Part shown: positions 27,592-35,020 of the stretch, piece after piece
How the letters are laid out: every line of letters begins with the position of its first letter
Numbering within the stretch: the stretch's first letter is position 1
The notes under the pieces: generated by a model
Told to the model about the DNA's origin: nothing
Database searches by the model: none
Seen by the model: only the letters and a program-made list of their open reading frames with translations
NCBI RefSeq assembly: GCF_000425365.1
Contig: NZ_AUDH01000027.1
Coordinates: 1-40,911 of the forward strand
Direction: 5' to 3'
Origin: Rubritepida flocculans DSM 14296
Lineage (GTDB): Bacteria > Pseudomonadota > Alphaproteobacteria > Acetobacterales > Acetobacteraceae
DNA: 40,911 bases
Translations under genes and position numbers: made by a program

Positions 27592-28228
27592 GGCCCACCT
27601 GCCAGCCCGCGCCCTCGGGCTGCACCACGAGGCCCGCGGCCGAGAGCGCGGCGGCCGCCTCCTCCGGCGCGCGGCTGAGTCCGAGCCGCACCTGCGCCGC
27701 GTCCATGCTGATCTCCAGCACCTCCACCCGCACCACCGCGCCCGATTGCAGCATGCGCCGCCGCGCCTCGGTCCAGGCGGAGAGGGAGCCGGTGCGCACC
27801 GTGGCGATGACGGCGCCCGTGGCGGCCATGGGGATGTTGAGCCCGCCGCCCCCCGCGCCGGCCAGGGGCAGGGGCCGGCCCAGCGCCGCCCCCACCGCGC
27901 CCGGCTGGAACTGGAAGGTGAGGCGGCCGATGTAGCGCGTGGCGGTGGTGCGTTCCTCCTCCACGATCATCGCGCCCACCAGCGCCTCGATCTGCGAATC
28001 GCTCAGATTGGGCGCGGGGCCGCCGAGCTGCGCCATCATGCGCTGGAAGGCGATGCGCCGGGCGCTGGCGATGGCCGCCTCCCGCGCCGCCACCGCGTCG
28101 GCCGCGCTCGCCTCCGCCGGCACGCCGCGCTGGAGGAGGGGGTTGTCCTGCGCCGCCGCCGGGGGGCAAAACACCGGGAACAGGAGCAGGGCCATGAGCC
28201 AGCGCCACGCGCTTCGCCTCGCCGTCAC
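27578..28228 (-). CDS. DUF2066-like secreted protein
   Basis: A 216-residue protein opened by GTG 28228, with AAGGA about eight bases upstream. The N-terminus ([10 protein letters not shown], then [17 protein letters not shown]) is a signal peptide with an AAAQ cleavage region. The mature part has [42 protein letters not shown], and a repeat-like beta region; these are typical of the DUF2066 family often found beside purM and the permease/hda genes. The function is unknown. ATG 28195 would shorten the signal peptide and remove its basic part. It diverges from purM across 56 bp. Confidence 0.85.
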   Translation of the reverse strand: MTARRSAWRWLMALLLFPVFCPPAAAQDNPLLQRGVPAEASAADAVAAREAAIASARRIAFQRMMAQLGGPAPNLSDSQIEALVGAMIVEEERTTATRYIGRLTFQFQPGAVGAALGRPLPLAGAGGGGLNIPMAATGAVIATVRTGSLSAWTEARRRMLQSGAVVRVEVLEISMDAAQVRLGLSRAPEEAAAALSAAGLVVQPEGAGWQVGLAGG

Positions 28229-28274
28229 CGTTCCTGTCCTTTCCCCCGGGGTTCTCCCCCAGACTTAGCCCATC

Positions 28275-28287
28275 GGAGGCGGCCCTG
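28275..28287 (+). promoter_or_regulatory. Shine-Dalgarno and CTG start of purM
   Basis: GGAGG (28275-28279) stands five bases before CTG (28285-28287). It is the only strong ribosome-binding site in the region and lies at the right distance. No in-frame ATG, GTG or TTG exists between 28220 and the conserved TYAAAGVDI codons. Confidence 0.65.
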
Positions 28288-29349
28288 AACAGTTCGCGAG
28301 AGACAGGCCTGACCTACGCCGCCGCCGGCGTGGACATCGCGGCCGGCGATGCGCTGGTCGAGCGCATCAAGCCGCTGGCCCGCGCCACCGCCCGGCCGGG
28401 GGTGATGGGCGGCATCGGCGGCTTCGGCGCGCTGTTCGACCTCAAGGCCGCCGGCTTCACGGACCCCGTGCTGGTCAGCTCCACCGACGGGGTGGGCACC
28501 AAGCTGCGCCTGGCCATCGAGGCCGGCCACCACGCCGAGGTGGGCATCGACCTCGTCGCCATGTGCGTGAACGACCTGGTGGTGCAGGGCGCGGAGCCGC
28601 TCTTCTTCCTCGACTACTTCGCCACCGGGAAGCTCGAGGTGGCGCAGGCGGCCGAGGTGGTGGCCGGGATCGCCGAGGGCTGCCGCCTGGCCGGCTGCGC
28701 CCTGGTGGGCGGCGAGACGGCCGAGATGCCCGGCATGTACCAGGCGGGCGACTATGACCTCGCGGGCTTCGCCGTCGGCGCGGCCGAGCGGGGCGCGCTG
28801 CTGCCGCGCGCCGTGGCGCCGGGCGATGTGCTGATCGGCCTCGCCAGCACGGGGGTGCATTCCAACGGCTTCTCGCTGGTGCGCCGCATCGTGGAGGCGG
28901 CCGGCCTCGGCCTCGACGCCCCCGCGCCCTTCGCGCCGCAGCAGCCGCTCGGCCGCGCGCTGCTCGCGCCCACGCGGATCTATGTGAAGAGCGTGCTCGC
29001 CCTGCACCGCTCGGGGCTGCTCAAGGCGGCCGCGCACATCACCGGCGGCGGGCTGCCCGGCAACCTGCCGCGCGTGCTGCCCGAGGGGGTGGTGGCGGAA
29101 CTCCGCGCCGGAAGCTGGCCGGTGCCCGATGTCTTCTCCTGGCTCGCGCAGGCCGGCGGCGTGGCGGAGGCCGAGATGCTGCGCGTGTTCAACTGCGGCC
29201 TCGGCATGGTGCTGGTGGTGGCCGAGGCGGATGCCGAGGTCGCGCTGACGGCGCTGCGCGCGGCGGGCGAGGAGGCGCATCCGGTGGGCCGCCTCGCCCC
29301 CGGCGCGGGCGAGGCGCGCGTCGTGCTGGAGGGATCGCTGCCGCTGTGA
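28285..29349 (+). CDS. purM: Phosphoribosylformylglycinamidine cyclo-ligase
   Basis: PurM closes the imidazole ring to make aminoimidazole ribotide in purine synthesis, using ATP. The family N-terminus ([20 protein letters not shown]) requires a start upstream of GTG 28330. Reading back, the only good candidate is CTG 28285 with GGAGG five bases upstream, giving 354 residues (E. coli 345). Other motifs are [44 protein letters not shown] and the [11 protein letters not shown] loop. A CTG start is rare; a sequencing change or lower expression are alternatives. It overlaps purN by four bases (GTGA). Confidence 0.94.
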   Translation: MNSSRETGLTYAAAGVDIAAGDALVERIKPLARATARPGVMGGIGGFGALFDLKAAGFTDPVLVSSTDGVGTKLRLAIEAGHHAEVGIDLVAMCVNDLVVQGAEPLFFLDYFATGKLEVAQAAEVVAGIAEGCRLAGCALVGGETAEMPGMYQAGDYDLAGFAVGAAERGALLPRAVAPGDVLIGLASTGVHSNGFSLVRRIVEAAGLGLDAPAPFAPQQPLGRALLAPTRIYVKSVLALHRSGLLKAAAHITGGGLPGNLPRVLPEGVVAELRAGSWPVPDVFSWLAQAGGVAEAEMLRVFNCGLGMVLVVAEADAEVALTALRAAGEEAHPVGRLAPGAGEARVVLEGSLPL

Positions 29350-30023
29350 AGGCGCGCGTCGCCATCCTGATCTCGGGCCGCGGTTCCAACATGGCCGCGC
29401 TGATCGCGGCGGCGCGGGCGCCGGACTATCCGGCCGAGATCGCCCTCGTGCTCTCCAACCGCGCCGATGCGGGCGGACTCGCCCTCGCCGCGGCGGCGGG
29501 CGTGCCGGTGGCGGTGGTGGAGAGCCGCGGCCGCCCGCGCGAGGCCTTCGAGGCGGAGCTGCAGGCGGTGCTGGAGGCGCGGCGCATCGGCCTCGTCGCG
29601 CTGGCCGGCTTCATGCGGGTGCTGACGGAGGGCTTCGTCCGCGCCTGGGAAGGGCGGATGCTGAACATCCACCCCTCGCTGCTGCCGGCCTTCAAGGGGC
29701 TCGACACCCACCGCCGCGCGCTGGAGGCCGGGGTGCGGCTGCATGGCTGCACCGTGCACCTGGTGAGCCCCGGCGTGGACGAGGGGCCGATTCTCGCCCA
29801 GGCCGCCGTGCCCGTGCTGGCGGAGGACGACGAGGCGGCCCTCGCCGCGCGGGTGCTGGCCGAGGAGCACCGCCTCTACCCGGCCGCGCTGGCTTGGCTC
29901 GCGGCCGGGCGGGTGCGGCTGGAGGGCGGGCGCGCGCGGGTGGAGGCCGAGGGCGCGTCGGGCGTGCTGGCCAACCCCTTGCCCGGCCCGGCCGCGCTTT
30001 CTACACAACCGCCGAGGGATTGA
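29346..30023 (+). CDS. purN: Phosphoribosylglycinamide formyltransferase
   Basis: PurN transfers a formyl group from 10-formyl-THF to GAR in purine synthesis. The 225-residue protein (E. coli 212) has the phosphate loop ISGRGSN (residues 9-15), N107-x-H109 in [14 protein letters not shown] and the conserved D145 in [12 protein letters not shown]. The start is GTG 29346, overlapping the purM stop by four bases. The C-terminal 15-20 residues are Pro/Ala-rich and extend past the family core. Confidence 0.96.
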   Translation: MKARVAILISGRGSNMAALIAAARAPDYPAEIALVLSNRADAGGLALAAAAGVPVAVVESRGRPREAFEAELQAVLEARRIGLVALAGFMRVLTEGFVRAWEGRMLNIHPSLLPAFKGLDTHRRALEAGVRLHGCTVHLVSPGVDEGPILAQAAVPVLAEDDEAALAARVLAEEHRLYPAALAWLAAGRVRLEGGRARVEAEGASGVLANPLPGPAALSTQPPRD

Positions 30024-30035
30024 GGGAGCCGAGCG

Positions 30036-30194
30036 GTGGCCGAGCAGAAGATGGAGATCGAGCTGGTCGAGGTGAAGGCCGAGGACATCATGGCCGAGCG
30101 CCAGGCCATGTACGACGCCTTCATGAAGGCGGTGCCCTGGGGCATCGGCCTCACCGCGGCCATCCTGATCCTGATCTACCTGATCTGGGGCTGA
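30036..30194 (+). CDS. Small membrane protein, possibly aa3-type oxidase subunit IV-like
   Basis: GTG 30036, with GAGGGAG upstream, opens a 52-residue protein. The first half is soluble and acidic (EQKMEIELVEVKAEDIMAER), followed by QAMYDAFMKAVPWG and one transmembrane segment, IGLTAAILILIYLIWG. This soluble-half-plus-one-helix layout and the size resemble alphaproteobacterial aa3-type cytochrome oxidase subunit IV-like proteins, but the family was not confirmed. It is 12 bp after purN and could be co-transcribed; the link with purine synthesis is not understood. Confidence 0.65.
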   Translation: MAEQKMEIELVEVKAEDIMAERQAMYDAFMKAVPWGIGLTAAILILIYLIWG

Positions 30195-30220
30195 GCCGGC
30201 CGAGGGTCGGCGAGGCCGCA

Positions 30221-31900
30221 TCAGGCCGCCTCCAGCAGCCCGGGCAGCAGCGCGGCCTCCGCGTCCTCGGCGGCCAGCGGGTCGCGCGGGAGGACGCGGT
30301 GGCGCAGCACCATGGCGGCCAGCGCGGCGCGGTGCGCGTCGGCGGTGCGCGCCGCCTCCCAGTTCATCACCACCGCGCTCGCGACGTGATAGAGCGCGGC
30401 GGCCGCGCTGCGCGCCAGCGCCTCATCGCCCTGGGCGCGCTCCAGCAGCGCGGCGGCGCGCGCGAAGCAGGGGGCGGCGTGCTCGAGCGGGGCCTCGGCC
30501 AGACGCTCCTGCACCAGCGAGTCCAGCGCCGCGAGCCCGCCTTCGCGCCGGGCGGCGCGCAGCACATCGAGCGCCACGATGTTGCTCGTGCCCTCCCAGA
30601 TGCTGCCGAGATGGCTGTCGCGCAGCAGCTTCGGCTCCGGCCACTCCTCGATGTAGCCGCAGCCGCCGCGCACCTCCATCGCATCGCCCGCCACGGCGCG
30701 CGCGTCGCGGCAGGCGCGGTATTTGAGCAGCGGGGTGAGGATGCGCAGCAGCGGCCGGGCCGCCTCCTCGCCCGCATCGGCGCGGCGCAGCGCCTCGGCG
30801 GTGGTGAAGACCATGCTGCGCGCCTGCTCCGCCCGCATCAGCATCTTGGCGAGCTGGCGGCGCATCAGCGGCATCTCGATCAGCCGCCGGCCGAAGGCGA
30901 TGCGGTGCCGCGCCACGTGCAGCGCCTCGTGCACGCAGCGGCGCATCATCCCCGCCGCGCGCACGCCGTTGGACAGGCGCGAGTTGTTCACCATGTCCGC
31001 CATCTGCTTGAAGCCGGCCTCGGGGTCGCCGATCAGCCAGGCCGTCGCGCCTTCGAGCCGCACCTCGCCGCTCGCCATGCTGCGCGTGCCGAGCTTCTCC
31101 TTCAGCCGCACGATGCGGTAGCGGTTGGGCGTTCCGTCCGGCAGGGTGCGCGCCAGCAGGAACAGCCCCACCCCCTTCAGCCCCGCCGCCGCGCCCTCGA
31201 TGCGCGCGAGCACGAGGGCGAGCTCCGCATCCGCGTTCGAGCAGAACCACTTGTCGCCGGAGAGCGCCCATGTGCCGTCCGGGTTGGGGCGGGCGGCGAC
31301 GGCGGTGGCCGCGATGTCGCTGCCCGCGCCCTGTTCGGTCATGAACATCGCACCCTGGTGCAGCGCGTCGAGGTCCTGGCTGGTCAGCAGCGGCAGGTAG
31401 CGCTCCACCAGCGCCTTCGGCCCGTAGCGGCGCAGGGTGCGCGCCAGGCTGTCCGTCATCGAGACGGGGCAGAGCAGGCCGAACTCCGCCTGGGCGAAGA
31501 GGAAGGTCAGCGCGTATTTCGCGGCCGGCGGCAGCGGCGCGGGCCAGCCGAAGACGCCGGGGCGGTGGCTCATGGCGGCGAGGCCGAACTCGGAGAAGGC
31601 GAGGCGCTCCATCTCGCGATAGGCGGGGTGGTAGGCGATGGATTGCGCGTCCTCGCCCCGGCGGGTGCGGTGGATCAGCTCGGGCCCGTTGCGGTCTGCG
31701 GTCATCGCGAGCGCATCGAGCGCCCCGCCCGCGAGCGCGCCCAGCCGGTCGAGCTGCGGTTCCAGCACCGCGCGCAGATCCTCCGGCAGGTAGAGGGGCA
31801 GCAGCCGCGCGAAGGCCGGGTCGGCGCGCCAGAGATTGGCGCCCGCGGCGTCGGGCACCGCCTCGGGGCCGGTCGGCGCGGAAAGGGGACGGATGTGCAT
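30221..31900 (-). CDS. AidB-like acyl-CoA dehydrogenase
   Basis: A 559-residue FAD flavoprotein of the acyl-CoA dehydrogenase superfamily, closest in layout to AidB (E. coli 541). The N-terminal HPAYREMERLAFSEFGLAA is AidB-like. The FAD-binding middle has MTEQGAGSDIAATA and WFCSNADAELALVLARIEG; the C-terminal domain has EVRGGCGYIEEWPEPKLLRD and SIWEGTSNIVALDVLRA. AidB binds DNA and protects it from alkylation in E. coli, but many relatives act on acyl-CoA. It follows dctM by 108 bp, with an inverted repeat (31927-31952), and is convergent with the small membrane protein gene. It may belong to the catabolic module upstream. Confidence 0.9.
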   Translation of the reverse strand: MHIRPLSAPTGPEAVPDAAGANLWRADPAFARLLPLYLPEDLRAVLEPQLDRLGALAGGALDALAMTADRNGPELIHRTRRGEDAQSIAYHPAYREMERLAFSEFGLAAMSHRPGVFGWPAPLPPAAKYALTFLFAQAEFGLLCPVSMTDSLARTLRRYGPKALVERYLPLLTSQDLDALHQGAMFMTEQGAGSDIAATAVAARPNPDGTWALSGDKWFCSNADAELALVLARIEGAAAGLKGVGLFLLARTLPDGTPNRYRIVRLKEKLGTRSMASGEVRLEGATAWLIGDPEAGFKQMADMVNNSRLSNGVRAAGMMRRCVHEALHVARHRIAFGRRLIEMPLMRRQLAKMLMRAEQARSMVFTTAEALRRADAGEEAARPLLRILTPLLKYRACRDARAVAGDAMEVRGGCGYIEEWPEPKLLRDSHLGSIWEGTSNIVALDVLRAARREGGLAALDSLVQERLAEAPLEHAAPCFARAAALLERAQGDEALARSAAAALYHVASAVVMNWEAARTADAHRAALAAMVLRHRVLPRDPLAAEDAEAALLPGLLEAA

Positions 31901-31926
31901 GGGGCGGCCTCCGCGAAGACTGTGTG

Positions 31927-31952
31927 GGGGCGCCGGCGTGGCGTCGCGCCCC
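31927..31952. repeat. Inverted repeat between dctM and the acyl-CoA dehydrogenase gene
   Basis: GGGGCGC (31927-31933) and GCGCCCC (31946-31952) form a seven-pair stem with a 12-base loop in the 108-bp gap. It may be a partial terminator or a leader structure for the dehydrogenase gene. No T-run is evident on the minus strand. Confidence 0.3.
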
Positions 31953-32008
31953 GCTGGAAAAGCTAGCGCGGGCGGGTGGGCCGGGAAATCGGCGAAGCGC
32001 GCCCCCGC

Positions 32009-33325
32009 TCAGCGCACCAGCGCGGTGGCGAGCGGCGGGATGGCGGCGATGGCGATGAGTGCCGCGCCCATCACCGCGAAATAGGGCAGGGCGCCGGCGA
32101 ACACCGTCTCGATGCCCACGCGCGGATCGTTCAGCGTCGTCTTCACCGTGAAGACCGAGATGCCGAAGGGCGGCGTCAGCAGCCCCATCTCCACCGCGAT
32201 GATGACGAGGATGCCGAAATGGATCAGGTCGAAGCCCATGGCCTGGGCGATGGGCGCGCCGATCGGCACCATGATGAGCAGGATGGAGGTGCTGTCGAGG
32301 ATCATCCCCAGCAGCAGCACGATCGCGATGAAGGCTGCGAGGAAGCCGTAGGGCCCGAGGCCGAGATGCTCCACCATCTCGCCGATCGCCTGCGGCACGC
32401 CCGCCATGGCGAGCATCCGCGAGTAAAGCCCCGCGGCGATCAGCAGGAACAGGATGGCGGCGGAGACGAGGCCCGTCTCGCGCAGCACGCGCCAGAACTT
32501 CGGCCCATCGAGGCGGCGGCGCAGCAGGGCGATGACGAGCGCCCCGGCCGCGCCCACCGCCCCCGCCTCGGTGGGCGTGAAGAAGCCCGAATAGAGCCCG
32601 CCCAGGATGAGCGCGACGAGGCAGAGGATGGGCACGGATTTCGCCGCCATCTCGCCGGCGGGCATGGCGCGCTCCTCGGCCGCGGGCGCGCGCGCCGCGG
32701 TCATGATCTGCGCGGGGAAGAAGGCCGCGCGCACCCAGATCATCAGCGCGAAGCCGAGCGCGATGATGAGGCCCGGGATGATGCCCGCGACGAACATGGC
32801 GCCGATCGAGACCTCGGCCAGCACGCCATAGACGATCATCAGCAGCGAGGGCGGGATGAGCATGCCGAGGATGCTGCTTCCCGCCACCGTGCCGGCGGCG
32901 AAGCGCATGGTGTAGCCGTGGCGCACCATCTCCGGCACCGCGACCTTCGTGAACACCGCGGCCGAGGCGATGGAGACGCCGGTGACGGCGGCGAACACCG
33001 CATTCGCGCCGACGGTGGCCATGCCCAGCCCGCCGCGCACGCGTCTCAGCAAGGCCTGCGCCACCTCGAAGGTGTCGCGCCCCACGTCGGAGACGCTGAC
33101 CAGCAGCCCCATCAGCACGAAGAGCGGAATGGTGGCGAAGAGATAGTCCTGGATGCCCGAATAGGTCGCCATCGCCGCGAAGCGGAAGGCGAGGTCCGGG
33201 TTGTCCCGGATCAGCCAGACGCCGATGGCGCCGGTGCCGATCAGCGTGATGCCGATGGGCAGGCCCACCAGGATCAGGGCCACCATCGCCCCGATCAGCG
33301 CGAAGCCGAGCGTCACGTCCTCCAT
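32009..33325 (-). CDS. dctM: TRAP transporter large permease subunit DctM
   Basis: DctM is the main membrane channel of TRAP transporters, which use ion gradients to take up organic acids. The 438-residue protein starts MEDVTLGFALIGAMVALILV and has about 12 hydrophobic segments, with IPLFVLMGLLVS, SSILGMLIPPSLLMIVYG, the FFTPTEAGAVGA signature and GLLTPPFGISVFTVK near the end. ATG 33325, four bases after dctQ, is chosen over an in-frame start 20 codons earlier that would lie within dctQ. It is the last TRAP gene before the dehydrogenase gene. Confidence 0.95.
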   Translation of the reverse strand: MEDVTLGFALIGAMVALILVGLPIGITLIGTGAIGVWLIRDNPDLAFRFAAMATYSGIQDYLFATIPLFVLMGLLVSVSDVGRDTFEVAQALLRRVRGGLGMATVGANAVFAAVTGVSIASAAVFTKVAVPEMVRHGYTMRFAAGTVAGSSILGMLIPPSLLMIVYGVLAEVSIGAMFVAGIIPGLIIALGFALMIWVRAAFFPAQIMTAARAPAAEERAMPAGEMAAKSVPILCLVALILGGLYSGFFTPTEAGAVGAAGALVIALLRRRLDGPKFWRVLRETGLVSAAILFLLIAAGLYSRMLAMAGVPQAIGEMVEHLGLGPYGFLAAFIAIVLLLGMILDSTSILLIMVPIGAPIAQAMGFDLIHFGILVIIAVEMGLLTPPFGISVFTVKTTLNDPRVGIETVFAGALPYFAVMGAALIAIAAIPPLATALVR

Positions 33326-33329
33326 CGTC

Positions 33330-33890
33330 TCAGCCCCGCGCCGGACGGAACATCTGCCACAGAGCGCGCAGCAGCAGTGTGGCATAGGCCAGCGCCCCCG
33401 CCGCCCCGCCCAGCACGATCAGCGCGCGGAAGGGCCAGGTGGGCACGGTGAACAGGCCCTGCACGCCGAAGAACTCGCGCCGGTCGATGGCGTTCCACAT
33501 GCCGGGCCAGGCCGCCTGAGCGACGAAGGCCATGACCACCGCGCCGATGACCAGGAACACCGCCTCCAGCGAGAGACCAAGCCGCGGCAGGGCGCGGCGC
33601 AGCCGCTCGATCAGGAAATCGGCCCGCGTCATGCGGTGCTGGTAGATGGTCGCGCCGATCTGCAGGAACACGATGCCCACGACGGAATGGGCGGCGATCT
33701 CGGCGACGCCGGTGATGGGCGCGTTGAGGAAGGAGCGCCCGATCACGTCGGCGCAGATCAGCAGCATCAGCCCGAAGGTCCAGATGGTGCCGATCGCGGC
33801 CAGCGCGTCGAGCAGCAGGCGCACCGGGTCGAACCCCTGGGGCGCGGCGGGTGCGGCGTCGAGCGCCGCCATGTTCACGTCATCGGCCAT
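33330..33890 (-). CDS. dctQ: TRAP transporter small permease subunit DctQ
   Basis: DctQ is the four-helix small membrane subunit that pairs with DctM. The 186-residue protein has four hydrophobic segments, the first being IGTIWTFGLMLLICADVIGR, with the family-like SFLNAPITGVAEIAAHSVV, QHRMTRADFLIERL and FFGVQGLFTVPTWPFRAL. It is 21 bp after dctP and four bases before dctM, in the standard P-Q-M order. Confidence 0.93.
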   Translation of the reverse strand: MADDVNMAALDAAPAAPQGFDPVRLLLDALAAIGTIWTFGLMLLICADVIGRSFLNAPITGVAEIAAHSVVGIVFLQIGATIYQHRMTRADFLIERLRRALPRLGLSLEAVFLVIGAVVMAFVAQAAWPGMWNAIDRREFFGVQGLFTVPTWPFRALIVLGGAAGALAYATLLLRALWQMFRPARG

Positions 33891-33911
33891 GGCGGCGCCC
33901 CATGCGCGGCG

Positions 33912-34982
33912 TTACGAGGTCAGCTCGCGGTCCCAGTCGCGGCCGGGGGTGAGGCCGGCAGCGCGGATCGCGGAGAAATAGGCGTTCAGAACGTCCCGCG
34001 CCGCGGGGCCGGAGCTGTCGGCCCAGGTGCGCGCGAGGTTGGGCAGGCCGCGGATCCAGCGCTCGCGCTCGGAGGCCGCCATGGTGGTGATGACGGCGCC
34101 CTGGCGCGCCATCTCGGCCTCGGCCGTCGAGACGCGGGCCGAGACGTCGGCGATGTGCGCCGCGGTCGCGGCCTTGCCGGCATGCACGCAGGCGCGGCGC
34201 ACCACCTCCGGCCAGCGCTGGAAGCGCTGGAGATTGGCCGCGATTCCGCCCACATACATCGCGCCCACGTCGCATTTGCAGATGAAGCGCGCCACCTCGT
34301 GCACGCGGGTGGGCAGGATGCCGACGAAGAAGGAGAGCGCGCCCTCGCTCACGCCGGTCTGGATGTCGGTGTAGTAGGTGGTCAGCGCGCCATCCACCGG
34401 CGTGGCGCCGGTGCCCTGCAGCCAGTTGGCGCTGGTGCCGGGGGCGGAAATCTTCCGGTTGCGCAGATCGTCCAGCGTGCGGACGGGGAAGTTCGACCAG
34501 ATGTGGTAGGTGTCGGTGATGTAGGAGGAGAGCGGGACCATGTTGAGCCCGTTCCAGTTCTGCCGCAGCGCCGGGATGGTCTCGTTCATCCGGTCGAAGG
34601 CGTTGGCGATCACGCCATGGTCGCCGGTGGCGAAGGGCGTGAAGTAGGTGACGTTCTGGAGCGGCATGGTGCTGCCTTCCCAGAGCGTGCCGACATAGCC
34701 GATGTCGGTGATGTTGTCGCGCACCGCCTCCATCGTGTCCTGGAAGCGGTAGAGCGTGCCGCCATAGGCCTCGCGCCAGTTGATGCGGTGCGTGTTGCCG
34801 TTGTCGCGGAGGAACTTGTCCACCTCCGGCTGGAACACGTTCTTCATCATCGCCACCCAGAAATTCGCCACCGGGTGCGAGGAGGCGATGGTGACGTTGA
34901 GCGCGGACTGCGCGCGGGCGTGGTAGCTGAACAGCGGCAGCGCGGCCGCGCCGGCCAGAAGGCTGCGACGATGGGTGTGCAT
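33912..34982 (-). CDS. dctP: TRAP transporter substrate-binding protein DctP
   Basis: A 356-residue periplasmic binding protein. The N-terminus MHTHRRSLLAGAAALPLFSY with HARAQ is a signal peptide, possibly Tat-like because of RRSLL. The mature part has NVTIASSHPVANFWV, WREAYGGTLYR, DITDIGYVG-like NITDIGYVGTLWEGS, and LDDLRNRKISAPG, whose Arg is the conserved carboxylate-binding residue in DctP proteins. The substrate is unknown. It starts 38 bp after the molybdopterin subunit gene, so hydroxylase and transporter are probably one operon. Confidence 0.93.
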   Translation of the reverse strand: MHTHRRSLLAGAAALPLFSYHARAQSALNVTIASSHPVANFWVAMMKNVFQPEVDKFLRDNGNTHRINWREAYGGTLYRFQDTMEAVRDNITDIGYVGTLWEGSTMPLQNVTYFTPFATGDHGVIANAFDRMNETIPALRQNWNGLNMVPLSSYITDTYHIWSNFPVRTLDDLRNRKISAPGTSANWLQGTGATPVDGALTTYYTDIQTGVSEGALSFFVGILPTRVHEVARFICKCDVGAMYVGGIAANLQRFQRWPEVVRRACVHAGKAATAAHIADVSARVSTAEAEMARQGAVITTMAASERERWIRGLPNLARTWADSSGPAARDVLNAYFSAIRAAGLTPGRDWDRELTS

Positions 34983-35020
34983 GGTTCCGTCCTCCCTGTG
35001 TCCAGACTCTAGGCGTCCGT

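Noticed and set aside
28330-29349. purM starting at GTG 28330
   Set aside because: Would remove the conserved TYAAAG segment and has no Shine-Dalgarno sequence at a suitable distance.
30199-30211. GCCGA-GGG-TCGGC hairpin between the small membrane protein gene and the acyl-CoA dehydrogenase gene
   Set aside because: Only five pairs, three-base loop and no T-run; too weak to call a terminator.
33201-35012. 603-codon plus-strand frame opposite dctP, dctQ and dctM
   Set aside because: The TRAP genes explain the region fully; the frame has no family motifs.
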